Part shown: one piece after another, positions 1-14,100 of the stretch
Layout: each line of letters starts with the position of its first letter
Numbering within the stretch: position 1 is the first letter of the stretch
Program-made: the position numbers and the translations under genes
Notes under the pieces: model-generated
What the model was told of the DNA's origin: nothing
What the model saw: the letters and a program-made list of their open reading frames with translations, nothing else
Databases searched by the model: none
Assembly: GCA_004794785.1 (NCBI GenBank)
Contig: SJOL01007436.1
Location: 112,514-176,513 of the forward strand
From: Opisthorchis felineus
Lineage: Eukaryota; Platyhelminthes; Trematoda; Opisthorchiida; Opisthorchiidae
Length of the DNA stretch: 64,000 bases
Direction of reading: 5' to 3'

Positions 1-1960
1 ATTAATGAGCCTGTATTACGTCCGAGCGATTTATTGGGGAGCGGTTTTGATTTGGAAAATTACATCTGTTCTACCCAGATAGTAATAAGTCGTCCTAAAC
101 CTACGAGAAGTTAGATTTTTCCGGAGATGTTAACCGGTACATAACAAATATACATTGAGAGTTAATGAGCTACCGAGATCCTTGAAAGTCCAATACCGGC
201 TAATTATTGTCCTTCGCTTGCAGTGTGTCTATAACTTCACACAATACTACTCAAGTCAACCAGTAGCAGTGAGGGATTCCCATCGCAGATAGTTACCTTC
301 ATTTGTTTCCGCTGGTTGAAGTGGTCGAAGAGAACGCGCAAGTTTTTTTGTTATTTTCTCCCAAAAAGTACTCTCGATTTCACATTTGTTTGAAATTCGC
401 AATTACCTGATTTTTTAATTCGTGTTTGAATAAGAAACATTAAAAAATGCTCATGGTACGGTAGTTCAAGTCCAGTCACCTAAACCGAACAGAGGGTAGT
501 AACAATAAGCGACTTAATCGACTTTCAAATATAACTTATCCTACCATACTAACATTTCCGGTTCGCAAACTCTTCGACTATATTTCGAATGGAGTAGAAA
601 TTTTTCCGTTAGTCCTAGTGTTAAGGTCGAAGATCTCAGTAATTTTTGAGAAAACCTGTCGTGAAGACCAACTGGACTCACTAGATCAGAACTCTACCAC
701 TGAGACAGCAATTTGTCATTCAGTACGCGTTGTTCTTCACAGTCAAGTCGTCTTTGGAATCAATTTCAAACTGAATAATAGAGAATAATAGAGAGTAAGC
801 AACTCTGGTTTTGTGTTCCAGATTCTCACTGATTCTAAATGTCAAATCCTGTTTGGAGGAAACTATTCGCATGAGTGGATAATTGCGGTTGATCCTACGG
901 ATATTCTTTTTCAAGAGTTTTATTGTTAAGTTGATAAAAATACCGTCAGTAGATGCGAAAAGGACGAATACCGTAGTGTGGGTATGATCTACACATTTGC
1001 TCTCGTAGTCTGTCATCGCGTTACCGTGTGATATTCACGTTACATAGCGGTTCACAGTTTGGCCTTCTCACCAATAGCACTTCTCCAGAGCAGGACTGTT
1101 GTTTTGAGATTCATGTATTGTCATACAGAGAAAAACAGCACCATAATCCCCAACTAGTTCTTATCAGGAAAGAAGCACTGTGTAGACCACAGATAGTAAC
1201 TTTGATTAGGCCATAAAGAAGACTGATATTTAAACACAGGTATAATCGCGATCTATGAAAATAGTCCACCTTGTCACCGAACTGCCGTTGCAGGGAAATC
1301 CTTTTGTACCACAGAGGAACTCATGTAGCTGACGGGCATGTTTCTACCGCCGGGACATTTTCTGCATTTTATTTAGTTTTGATGTCGTTCAGATGACTCC
1401 GAAACTGACCAACACTCAATGTCCTGTAGATCCCAGTAAGTATAACGTCAAAACAATAGCCAATTTGACCTGAAAAGTGCATGTGGCTTTGAATAGAATA
1501 ACCACCGGCAATGACCGGTATGGTGCGGCAACTAACGTATGAAAAAAAACCGGCACTAGAAGGGAATTACAAGCTAAAATTCAATGAGCAACTTATAATA
1601 TTCCGCGAAGGATCTTGGATGTACAACCGATTTTTCACGACTAGAAGGTGCCACTGGTCCTGAGTGGGCTCATAATAAGCACTTATTATTGTTCAATATA
1701 AGGATTTTAGATATTTTGTATAATATCCCGATAGCTTTATTCATGAGCCTGGCGCAAAGCTTTCATTTTTGGCAAGAGATCGCCTTGCTTCAAGGAAAGT
1801 TGTTAGAAGATAAGTGTACAAGTAAGGGGCCCCGAACACATTGAGCCAAAACATTAACCCGAATTCTCTGTGCTAGATCCTTTTTTATTGCAGCCTGATG
1901 AAATAACCCTTGTTTTATTGACTGCACTTTTCACATTTCAAATGCTGTATTCTTAATCAG
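1..1960. other. Upstream intron or flank, no gene seen
   Basis: This stretch precedes the first exon I can define. It is AT-rich with many stops in all frames, and I see no protein similarity, RNA gene or clear repeat. It is most likely an intron of the coiled-coil gene, because the first visible exon starts at a splice acceptor (a pyrimidine-rich run ending in cag at 1960) and not at a start codon. Confidence 0.5.
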
Positions 1961-2176
1961 AATGATTTACAAGCCATATCTCGAGAAAAGGATGCAATTT
2001 CCAGCCGTCTACGCGAAAGGGAATCAGCTGTCAGTACTCTGAAGAGGGACCTTGAGGCCAGCAAATTACGGGCAGATAGTCTTGCTGAAATCTTGACCAA
2101 CAAAGAAGCCGAACTGATTGAGCTAAAAAGAAAACTGGAGCTGTCTGAGAAGCGCTTGGATAAGTGCAAGGAGGAG
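1961..2176 (+). CDS. Coiled-coil gene, exon 1 (of those visible)
   Basis: 72 codons, phase 0 at both ends. The acceptor is a pyrimidine-rich run ending in cag and the donor is gtacgt. The residues (e.g. EAELIELKRKLELSEKRLDK) show clear heptad-style charged and Leu periodicity. It is not the true first exon, since no start codon is needed or favoured here. Confidence 0.8.
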
Positions 2177-5100
2177 GTACGTTGTGAGGACAGTACACTT
2201 ATTTTTTATTTGGTATGGTTAACTTGTTAGTCCCTCAACAGAATACTTCATTGCGACAGCCGATTTGTTGTGAGTAGTCCTCAGACCGCGTTAGCAACTA
2301 CTGCGCAAAACAGCCGTGACCTCAGTGAACTTCAGTAGACCTCAGCGTAGGCTGTCTCCTGGGCATAACAACGCGACTCCATTATCTACAGAGCAGAAGT
2401 GGTTCTCAAAGTGCTGATGAGTTCAATGTCACCAGCGGAATTGTGAAAAGTCCGGCAGTTGATAAATGAGTGAGATGATCAGATGGTACAGCTCTCGTGA
2501 AGGAGAAGCATGTTTAAACTCTGAAGGCAAACACGATGTCTACTTTAGCCTTCTAATTACCGATCTTTTGCTGAGTTTTTCTGCTGATTGGAACCCGCTT
2601 ATTTGGCAGTACGTGATATCCTGTTGTGGATAAATGCTTTGATTCCCACTTCAACACCCCTTCATGCCCCATTTTGTCCTTTATATTCGCCTCACCAATC
2701 GACGGACAGAACAGTCAGCACACAGCCAGACTGTCCGTTTTGGAAAACCAGGTAAACGCGAGGACTCAAGAGTTACAGCAGACTCGAGTAATAGAGAAGA
2801 CGAGTTTTGTTGAACCGTCACTCGATCGAATTCGTTCAGCTCAGCTCATGGAGCAACTAAAGGATTTGAGACAACAACTAATGGAGTACAAGGCGACAAG
2901 TATGACATCTAAGGTGAGAAAAATTTATGAGATGTCTTGCAGCTTTTCATTTGAAAATTCTACTTGGGAGATCCATTTCAGCATTTATGATACTATCTCA
3001 GAAGCACATAGTTGGTCAACCAGTTTAGATATATCCATCTCAGAGTAATCCTTAGGTTAGTGCTAATTCAGACAGCGTTGTTGTGTACTTTATGAGAAAT
3101 GTATTGAAGGAAAACTTGGAAGAAAGATTTTGAGGTAAACGAATTGCTTCGAATAATCACTAGATGGCCGCTATGTATTGTGTGCGTTAGTACTGCTCTG
3201 GAAGGGTCAGGTGCGATTCCATGCACCAGTTGGTCAGTACCCGCCAGATGACCATTGCCCACCAGGTGTGCAACAGTAGTGCCTCTGAGCGATCATGTAC
3301 CACTGTGCGGTGGTGTTTACGGATACGAACTGAAATCCATTGGGTCTTCCGACTAACACAGGATACGTTACAAATCTAACTGAACAAATAGATTGCCGAA
3401 GATGATTTCAGCACTGATAGTCTATCATTGTTATACAGACTAATGTTGAGGTGGCTTCCGAATGAAGGGCACAGTTGTGCAGCGTTGAGGGTATTCCTAT
3501 GGTGTTGTTCAACCAACTTACTGATACCTCGGTTGCCGAATCTCCATTTAAAGTCAGGCTAAGAATATGGGCCTTTTGTACCGCCATTGACAGTGTGGGT
3601 TTCTGTGGGGCTCAATAAACCTCTCTCGATACCCGTTTTCTACATTCACGTAGCGTAATTTTATCTGCTCATCCAACAGTATCATTGGCGTTGCTCTCCT
3701 GGGCTCCCAAGGCCAGGTATCTCACGAGGTTACGTCTTCCCTTCAATGAAACAAATTTATAAGAATTGATGTATTTCCCGACTTGAGTCGTCTTTCGATG
3801 TACTCTACGCGATACTAGTCCATCTGATAGACAACTGGCAACGTCCAAGAAGGCAGTGCAACCATTTCCCTCCTGTTCTTCAGTATAGCATATGCGAAGA
3901 TGGACGTGACTGAAGCTACCTAGAAAACATTCGAAGTCAATTTTCCACTCAGCTACACAAAATATATCATCTACGTATCAAAGCTGGTGTTTCCACTCCT
4001 CTTCTTTCTGGTAATGGCATAAACACATCCCCAAGTAACAAACCAAGTGGCGATCCCACTGCAACACCAGTTTGTCTATCCACATGACCGTCGAACGGAA
4101 ACATAGGCAAACCAGTTTCAAGTTTCAAATCGGTGACAAGAGTGCGGATAAATTTGCTAGTTTCTGTCAGTGAGACATTAATGGAACGTGATGAAATGTT
4201 AAGACCTTCTCCACCAATTCAAAAGTATCCTTTAGACTGTGGACAACTAGATACCAAAAGGGTTGTAATGTCTCCACCGGCCACTTGGCCACCACTTTGT
4301 ACGATGAATTTACCATAGAATGTATCGGATTAATGGGAAAACTTTTTTTTCATTTTGGGGAGGCCATACATATGAGTTATCGAGGAACCAACTGGCTTCA
4401 CAGTCGTAAAAAGATTCGAATAGATAATGCCATCATCACGGAGCGTTTGTGGACAGTGAGAACACTGCGGCTCCATGTGTGCTGTTTTATCTTTCTATTT
4501 CGACGGCAATATGAATTTCTGCTTATCTGCTAGAAGTGCACATATTCTGCTCATAAGGTCTCTTTCGTTCAGGACTACAGTATCATCTCCCTTGTTAGGG
4601 CGAGATGGAATAATGTCTCTATTCTTTTGAATACCACGTAATGTGTGATGTCGCTTTCGCGATTGCAAGATGAATTGTCCAAATGCCAGCCAGCCGCAAC
4701 GCTGATCAGCCGCTCGTGACCGAAAGTTTAAGTGTCCAAACTATTAGCCAGGAGTTCGCGGGTTCGAAACACCCCTGATTTTCGTGAGGTGAGCATTACT
4801 GATGATTCTTGAAAGGAGAAAACACCTGTATAGTGTTTCTCGGACGTTTCTGCGTAGATTAGTCCCATTGAAAACAAAGTCCTAATTAAAAAATCGATTT
4901 GGTTTCATCTGCATGTTACACCGAAATCAGGTAGGAGTTCCAGTTAGATGAATTACAGAAGTCCGTTTCGATACCTTGCTTTATCGCCAGTTACTTCAGT
5001 TGTTTGACACCTGGCTGAAGTTATCATAGTGGAATACGAATCTCACGAGTCAACAACTGTTCACTGTGAAATTGTATTAACCGATTTCACGCAATACGAC

Positions 5101-8100
5101 TGCCGCCTTTTCCTGCAGAAGTGTGCCAGAAAGTACAGAAAGAACGGTCAGGAAGGAGTAATCTGTTGAGTCTCTGTACTTAGGTTGCTGTATATGCCCT
5201 CCGATATTGCGACCATATTTCCATGGTCCTAGCCAAGACATTACGGGTCTGAGATTTGATGAACCGCGGCTAGTTTGCAATGTGAACCTGTCCGCGTTCG
5301 AATGATTTTCTAGTTCTAAGTGAGGACAGAACCCTTTTCATATTTTACTTCTCACAAGCCTGCGCGAACGTAGTGACTAGCTGATTCGAGGATGGAGAAT
5401 CTTTCTAACCATATGGCCGTTACTACTCGCTCTACGGAACAGTTGCACAGTGGCTGACTTTATCAAGTTGTGGGCATTCGAATAAGAAAATCTCCCCTAA
5501 TCGGAATGTTGCTGTTTGGCATGCGGGTATCTCCGCTTACAAATCTCAGAGACAAAAGCTCGCGCTAATTTTAACCCAAACATGCATAGACGAACGCAAG
5601 TATTCCACCGTGGTTTAACTTATCACTCACAGAAATCTTATGTAATGTGACGAAGTTATTCAGTTTGAAGAGAGGTTAGTTTTCCTCCAACGATCTCTCT
5701 TTGCATCCTCTTTTCAAACTACAGCGAACCAGAACATTGGCGACCTGAAATCACCCACGCAAAAATTAGGACTTTTGGATGCAAAAATTTGAAATTTGTG
5801 TGAACAAATAGGTATTTCCCGAGTCTGGACGTCTCAGTTCGGATGTTGTCTCTTTATGTCTTGCTAGTCCAACTCGGTTAAATATCTGTAAAAAAACACT
5901 AGCACCTAGCTTGTTTATGTGCCTGCTCGTGAGAAGCCAAAAGTGCGCCGATATTACCTTACCCGTCATGAAAGTCCCCAGCTGAAATTTGGTCAAATTA
6001 TTAATATGTCACTTTCGAGTACTTCGTCAATGATTGCAGTAAAGTTACTCGTAAGTATCCGTCACAACTCGATTGCTCTCGTCTGAAATAAAATAGTATT
6101 CAGTTTTGACAAATTGTCCCGACCGGTTTTTTATAGACCGAAAGGGCTCATTTGCAAGAATTGGTCAATCAATTACAAGGTGAGCTAGCAGCTCGGGCGG
6201 ATGAACTGAGACAGTCCAAGTTGGAAATCGATCGAATGCGGCGACAGCACGAAAGTGATTTGGAAACCACGCAGTCCAGTCTACGCGAGAAGTTGCAACA
6301 GACGGAGGATAAGTGGAACGAGGCCAACACAAAAGCGAAGCAACTCGAGGCAGAATTGGAGGTATGCAAACTTAACGGGGGTCAGCATTTGAACTTGGAG
6401 TCAAAAGTGAGTTAAATTTGCTGAAAATTTACCGGACAAGTATCCCACGACTAACGTATAGAACTACCCATGTTTTTGCCACAACTCCACCAATAGTGAA
6501 CGGAAAGCCAACAATAGGTGCCATTAGACCCAAAACTCGGAAAATACAGTGATGTACCCTGAAGACGTGAAAGTAACAAGCAGTGGTAAATAGGCGCGAT
6601 AAAGGGCACTGTGTCACTGGGATAGTTTTTGACGATATGTGTGGGTGTGTATGCGGTGAGTATTTGAACGTTGTTTGTGTGATTATTTTCCGTTCACATT
6701 TTGCAGCAAGTGTAGACTTGCGTAAACTTTTGTACTTTCTGTATTTTCTTATGACCTACGAGTTTAAAAGCTAGAGATAATTGAAACTGCTAGTTCACCA
6801 GCCCGACAGACAAACGTGACATTGCAGAAGCCAGTATTTGTTGACATGTGAATTATAAATCTCTGAATTCTCTTTCTTATTTTACACATCCCAACCTCCT
6901 ATCTACTGGTGAAAACTAGAAACAACGTCAACTTCTATGACATACAAATTTACACATTAAAGCACCATATTCTATGATCAATAGGTACTAAATACTGATC
7001 CATAGCATTTAACAGTTTGACAGTTTGGAGTACCTCCAGTACCAGCACACTTCTGCACGCATGGCATGTTCAACATACTTTCTTTAGTCGGGTCCATCCA
7101 TAAAGATCTTTATTTTACCATTATTGCTGTCGCCAGGTGATAAACAATTCGGTTTGATATATTGAACTGAACCAGGTGACATTTGAACCCATTTGAACCC
7201 CATTTCAATATGACTCTAATTGATTGCGGCTTGCCGAGCCATCTGAATACAGTGTATGGTATTGTTGAAAAAGCCCATTGTTTCCACGGTTCCGATGTAA
7301 TTTCAATGTAATTTAAAATCATCCCAGCTTGTACAACGCAGCAGCTAGTAAACGTTTTTGGTGTGTAAAATTCTATTGAGTACAAGCGGATACTAAAACA
7401 GCCTCCATTGCTTCCAGTTCACATCAGTAGGTAAGAGGATCGGAACAGCGAACCGACATACACAACCCATTTAAATGCACACTGCTGTCTTACTCTATGG
7501 TTACCATTGTCATCTTTGAAGAGGAAGGGTTTTTCATGAAGATCTTCGCTGAGCATCTTAGTTTGCGGAACCATCAATCTATTTCCGACAACAAAACTGA
7601 GGAGCCAACAGTATCTAAAGTAACGGCCAACATCAGTGGTTTTCGTACAAGAGACCCTTGGATGTGGCAGAGAAGTTACCCTGACGACACTTGATTTCTT
7701 ATGGCAACCGTACTATTAACAAGCCCAATAAAATTGCTCCTGATTATTGCCATGGTCCAAAAGAGAAACCTTGCAGAGGTGAACAATCACTTCATCTCTA
7801 AACGATTTAGTAAAGGCTTGACTTTCGTCGTGACGTCACTTTACACATTAAAACTCCTCGGTATTCTGTCGTATTAGGGTCCAAGGAGACGTAGTTCGAC
7901 AGATGCATATAGAAATGCCGTAGTAGCTCAATCGTGATTATCTGCTTGTTTAAATGAGACTAAAATATCTAAAAACAGTACCAGGGGACCATTGCACCCT
8001 TGTTGTCTCTCACTGTCGTCCTATGGAACGAAAGTGCATGAACTAGTAGCCTGGACGAAATGTGACCACTCTACATCCCTATACATTTACGTGAAACGCA

Positions 8101-11100
8101 CCTTGCTAATAATTTGCAACAGGGGTGAAGCAGCTGTGCAGTACGTCTCGGCTCTTCAGCATGGTTTAACTACATTTCTAAAATGAAATTCTCTTTGAAA
8201 CTTCAGACTCTTCTCACTGTCTACAAATATAGGTCATCTTTTCCAAAACTTCACGCATCAAATGCACCCTTCTTTGAAGAAGCTAAACTGAAAGAGCTAG
8301 TAAAGACTGGATCAAGTGACTAACTGGATGAGTGAAGGATGAATGGTACTATTAGGGCAGGTTACTCAAACTGTCGCGTAACTCTCATGCGCTTGTGGCT
8401 GAAGCAGAGAGCGTTGAAAATCTTGACAGGAAGACTACGAACTTGAATCATCTTGCAGATTATTAAGATGTTCACGTTAAGATGTTTCTCGTCAACGATG
8501 CAACAGTTTGCACTGCTCTTCAACGTTTCTACATAACATTACTTCACTTACAGGACATAATCAGGATTTACAACTGCAAACTGTCTTCACTCTCACTGGC
8601 AATGTTTTGATTTTTAGGATATCGTGAGATGAGAGTTGTCAGCGACTAGAGTTGACAATGGCATCTTATGCAAACAATAAGTATCTACTTGCACATGAGG
8701 ATATTGTTCATTCAAATGGAATTTTTCCCAAGTACAAAGACTTGGTTTTCCAGAGCTCCTGGCACTTGTCTGTATAACTATTTTATCTATTTAACAGCTC
8801 GAGGAGCACACAGTGCTACAGACAGCTGTCGAAGCTCTTGAACGTGAGAAGAAAACTCTATGGAATTTGCTGGATGAGACGAGGAACGAACGAAATTCAC
8901 TAAGGGAACAACTGAGCAGAGTAAGAGAAAGTTTTGAGGAGGAAGTGGAGAAACACAAGTGAGTTTGTATATTCTAATTCCTTAAGAAAGTTTGGAGTAA
9001 ATCAGACGGACAAAGAGCTGTTAAAAGATAACCTCACATACAGTTTCACATGAGTTCTTTGGGAAGTAGATACTCAAAATGACCTGAGGGTGTTTCGGAA
9101 ACCCATGATAAACGTTGGTGGAATTCTGGTGGCTCCAACGTTCGTGTTTTCTCGTCTACATGGCATACACAAGACATTCTTACGATTCTTAAGTGTTAGT
9201 CAAGAAGTCTAAGACAGTGGTGATAATATGATTTCAGTATGCGAGATGATTCTCGCAACCATAAAGAATCGGAATTCTCGGCGACGGAGATTGAATATGA
9301 ATTCAGTATGTCGTACAATGAGTTAAATTTGGCATATTTAAGTGAACTCTAGGATTCTCTCTATCCCTAAAAGCAATGCTTTTTGGCCCAGTGACAGTGA
9401 AAAAACAAGCAATTTGTCACAAACAGTGGGCTAGCTCTTCTTAAAAGGATATGTTTATTCCGTATAAGTTAAAGACGATATTTTTGTAACCTAGTGCCTG
9501 AACACCAATGCAACAAAAATCTTTATTCCGAAGCTTCTTAAGTAAATCTGGGTACCATTTTCTGGTTAATTTATATAGTGGCGGCCAGTAAGTGCTCCAA
9601 AAGGCATGAACACACTATTCTGTCTTAGGAAGCACTGATGTACACTATGGTTATATCACTCGAGAAACCATCCAAAGTGTAGATTCCGACCACACCTCCT
9701 GCAACAAGTTTACCGCACGGCTGATTGGACTCCCCTGGAGGGATTGCACACTGGTTACATCAATAACCTCGTCTACCCTTCATCGGTGTTTACACCTAAT
9801 GGCTGCGTTTTGTCCTCTGGACTATGGGTCTCTTTCGTATGATAAAATGACCTTCCCCTAAGCAGCTCTAGTGAACCCCAGGCAACGTTATCGAAAAACA
9901 TTTACCTGTCACCTCGTGTTTTCTAAGAACCACACCATAGTGAAAATATTGCCAGAGAGCTTAAAAACAATACACCGCTTCTCAGCTAAGTTGAGTAGAT
10001 TTACCCGACAGACCATTGGTTACACTAAATGCAGTTAATTTTTGAAAGAGTCTAGAAAGATAAGTAGTGTGATCAACAGATAGTTACCATAGCACACACT
10101 GAAAGAAGGGTGCTTAGGCTTTGTCGGGTTGCTGACTTTTTCGTGAACTTTTTATATTCAATTGAGTAGAAAATTCACTGTTTTTCAACATCTTTATATT
10201 AGAAAGACTAAAGTTGCCCTGGAAAGCAAGCTGGATCAGAAAGCGGAGGAACTGGCTCAGCTACTCCAAAACCACACGTAAGTTATCGCCCGCATAATAT
10301 CTCCTAAAAGGTTTCTTCAGGAGTTCTGTGAAAAGCGACAGATATAGCCAAGACAGTTATCAAACCAACTGCAAACCAATCGAGCAGGCTGCAATGAAAA
10401 TGATGTCAGATTCTGATGAATGGACAGGTTCGGAAGAACTCACTAGGTAAGTACTTAATACATTCAGGATACCGTATGAACGATGCTGCACCGTAAGTCT
10501 CAGTTTACGAAACTTTAAATGCTTTGTACTGATTAGTACGCTGGATAAGTACAGTGTAACAGATGGGAACAAACTTACACCGCAATGAAGCGATATGGCG
10601 CAGTTGCTTAAGTGTAAGTGGCTCGGACTCAATTGTCAATATATGTACACAGACAAAGTACGGATAAAATTATACAATACTTCAGTGTTGCAGTCTGAAC
10701 TACAACATTGAGCTCAAACCTCGCTACTCATATCTTATACCAAAACTTGGGGAGATAATGCTAGTGTTCTTCTGAGTTCACATTGCCTGCAAACTCTTTC
10801 TGAGCAGTCTGATGAATCACCAAACTCTGACTGACTCAAGATCAAGCATTACATTTAACCGCTCGGTCTGGACAGGTTCTTCCTCCTACAAAAACTAAGC
10901 GCACGAATGAATTATGAAGTTACTTTTTTGTGGATCTTACGCGTTTAGAAGATGCAGACAAACCTCATGCAATTGTGGACTTTCCGCTGTGCAATAAGAG
11001 GAAACTGCACATCAACTCTTGCATATGAATTCACTTATGGCGTTGTCTCTAGCGTACTGACAAATCATGTAAATTCTTCAGCTTCTTACAAGCAAAATAT

Positions 11101-14100
11101 GTCTGACTACCCAATAGAAGCTTGAGGTGTATCCCGAGTGCACAACCAAACACTAATGTCTAAGAGTGTTAGCTCAGTCCAGGATTTTTAATTCACATAA
11201 TGTTGGTTTCGGCTTATCTTTGATAAGCCTCCAAATTCATTGAAAGCCTACTTGGCCATGATCCAATAAAATCAGTGCTACTAGCTGTCTGAAAACCGCT
11301 AAAAGAGTAGCAGATTCTGCTGCAAGAGCTCAATGTCCAATTATTATAGTGGCGTCTCTCAGTTACGTTGGCTGAATAGGGAAATCTCTCTTATACAGAC
11401 AACTTTCTTCGCTCCCGCGAGCTTACCATTACGGACAAAATATCATGCCTCCAGAAAGGACCAGAGAATTTTGGCAATTTGTTTCCTAACTCTCCTCAAC
11501 GGATGAGATTTTCTTTGAAAAAATCAGAAAATGCGACTAGTATGTGGCATGGGAATTGATTTCCGTCCAGTTGTGGTGGTCCGGAGTGCTCCGTAGCTCT
11601 AATGGCTACTTGTGTTACATATTCCTGGTTCTGCCCCAGCGAAGCTGACGAATGAACATTCGGTTCATCGGCAGGGTCACGTGGCTTGTGAACAAATCGT
11701 TGGATGCCCCATGGAGTGTAGGCTCAACAGCGATTGTTTCGGGTTCTCTAGTGAACGCTAGGTTCAGTGCGAAGTAAGGTAAACTCAAGCAATCCATAGA
11801 AACTTGGTGGTGTAGCCAGTGTTACAGCTGAACGCCCCAAGATCACATGATAATATTGTCAGGGATGTCCTGTTTCTCGGGACTGGTCACCTAATATTTC
11901 TTGAAGGTAAATCCATAGATCGGTTGCGCCCGAGTTCGCACAGTTTTGAATCACACTGACAAACGTAGGATGGTTTGTCCTGCTGCAATCGCCAATCCAA
12001 TGTGACTGGTGCCAACTGAAATGGATGCAAATCATGATTAATCACACATTGTTATATGCTCAACTTGGAGACCAGTTAGCAGATAATCCTTGTCTTCAGA
12101 ATAAGTACAAAAAGATTGTTGTTCTAACGAAATAGTGAAAATATATGGACACATCGGAAATTTGGGCTGGTTTTAGACAGTTTGAAATCCCGACAACGAG
12201 TTCATACCGAAACATGAAGTGAACGCTTCTACTGTTTCTGGACTCAGAAGTGACCAATAAGACAACATCATTGAAACCGGTTTACCCGTTCGCCGTAACT
12301 GTTGTACTTGACTTCATACTGAACCTGAGGAAGATCATCTGAAAGGAAAATGAAACAGAAGATGAACAGGGATAGCAGACTTGTTACAAGACTACGCGAA
12401 GGGACCGTAGATCTTAATTGACAGATTCCTCTGGGGAAATCGATCATTTTTGGTCGTTTGTGGCATGTCTTTTTGTAGAAATAAGCACCATCCTTTTTAT
12501 TAGCTGTTGTTCTGTTCGCAAACTGGTCATTTTTATTCAGGAGGATCCTAAACTTGAACATACCTCACCGCAGTTGCACATTCTAAACCACAGAGGGAAA
12601 AACCACAGGTGACAGAACCACATAGCGGTATGTTACCCGAGTTTTAGATCCGTTTTGCACATGCTTAAGCCTCCCTCCCATGGGTCAGGGATCTATAATC
12701 CGTTAACCCGGTCAGTGAGAGCACGCCGTGGTTTTAGGTAGTTGCACGAGAACGGTATTCTTCAGTATTCTGCTCCAAAACGATGGAATTCTTTGTAGGA
12801 AAAACAGCGTCCAAACGGTCAGAATTAGTGTGGATGGGACTCTTACGTGGTTTTGCAATGTGTATGCATTTGGGTTATTACTAGATCAAGGAAGTAAGCA
12901 ATTTAGTTGCTTCTCCTGCTAAAGAAGCAGCTGTTATCCTTAATGAGTGTGATTATATAGCTCAGAATCAGCGGTCATTGGAATTCCCATTAAATGTTGC
13001 CACGGATGTGCGAACTGTTTGTGTGAGACCTTATGAATACATCTACAGGCAGTATTGGAAGTTGAGCTGATACATATAGAGTAACATCCTGTGAATTTCT
13101 ATTGGTGCTCCAAATAGCTGCTTTTCATTGTACCGAGTAAGTATGTTCTACGACCAACAAGTGAATTTTTTTGGCTCACCAACTCCCAGACAGAGCTGTT
13201 TCGTATTTCCTGGACTCGGTTGCTTGCAACTCACAAATCATTCCAACTTTTCAAGGTATTCACCACAGTATTTCCGAAGTTCCTGGACACGAAAATACAA
13301 TAATCTCACCGCAGACCCACGGTTGGAGTCAAGAGTGGCTTCTTTGAAAATTGCGAATCAGCGCCTGCGGGCCGAAGTAGAGGCAGCATGTGATGCGGTA
13401 AGAACAGCCGCAGGTAAAATGCAATTCGACGATGAAGTCACACGTGATCCTGGTGATCCGCGTACATCCATTGTGCAGGTTGGTTTTGCATGTTTTGTTG
13501 CTGCGGAAAGCCAACGATGTCTTTCTGTTTCGTGTTTGAATAAAGTGAGGGAAACGGTTAAAGGCATGAAAAACAGCTTCAATTCAGTAAGCTTCCCATT
13601 TTCAGGTTGACTGAGATTCCGGTTGTTTTATATGTACAGCACGAACAACTTCCTATGACAGCAAAAATCCTGATAGACTCGGACACCCGTTTGCCGAAAC
13701 AGGGTACAATCGCAAATGGTTGATTCGTCCAGACCACAGCTCGCGATACAGTTGTTCAGTCAATCAAATTTAGCTGTATTCTTCAAATAAAACCAGTAGT
13801 GGAGGAACTACCCTCGAGTGACGCGCAATCACTCAAGGCAAAAGATGCGATACTATGATTACCTAGCTGAAATTAGGATTGTTTAAATCACAGGCGTTGA
13901 GAATAACTGTTAAAATAGCTCCAAATCATGTCAGAATATGAACCCCAAATCCATAGTAAATAGTCAAATCAGCAAACCTCTGTGAATAATCACGGTGTCA
14001 GAAGTTCAAAAATGAGCCATTCAGTAGAAGGTTAAGTTCAGTGCAGGAAAAAGCAGCATTCTGGAGTATAAAAATTAAAACTTATCACGATGAATGGCAT

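Noticed and set aside
4690..4790. Functional tRNA gene
   Set aside because: Only a B-box-like word is convincing; the arms do not fold into a cloverleaf.
12541..12608. 68-nt exon-like segment as an extra exon of the coiled-coil gene
   Set aside because: The splice sites look fair, but in the phase required by exon 6 it contains a stop; exon 6 joins directly to 13256 instead.
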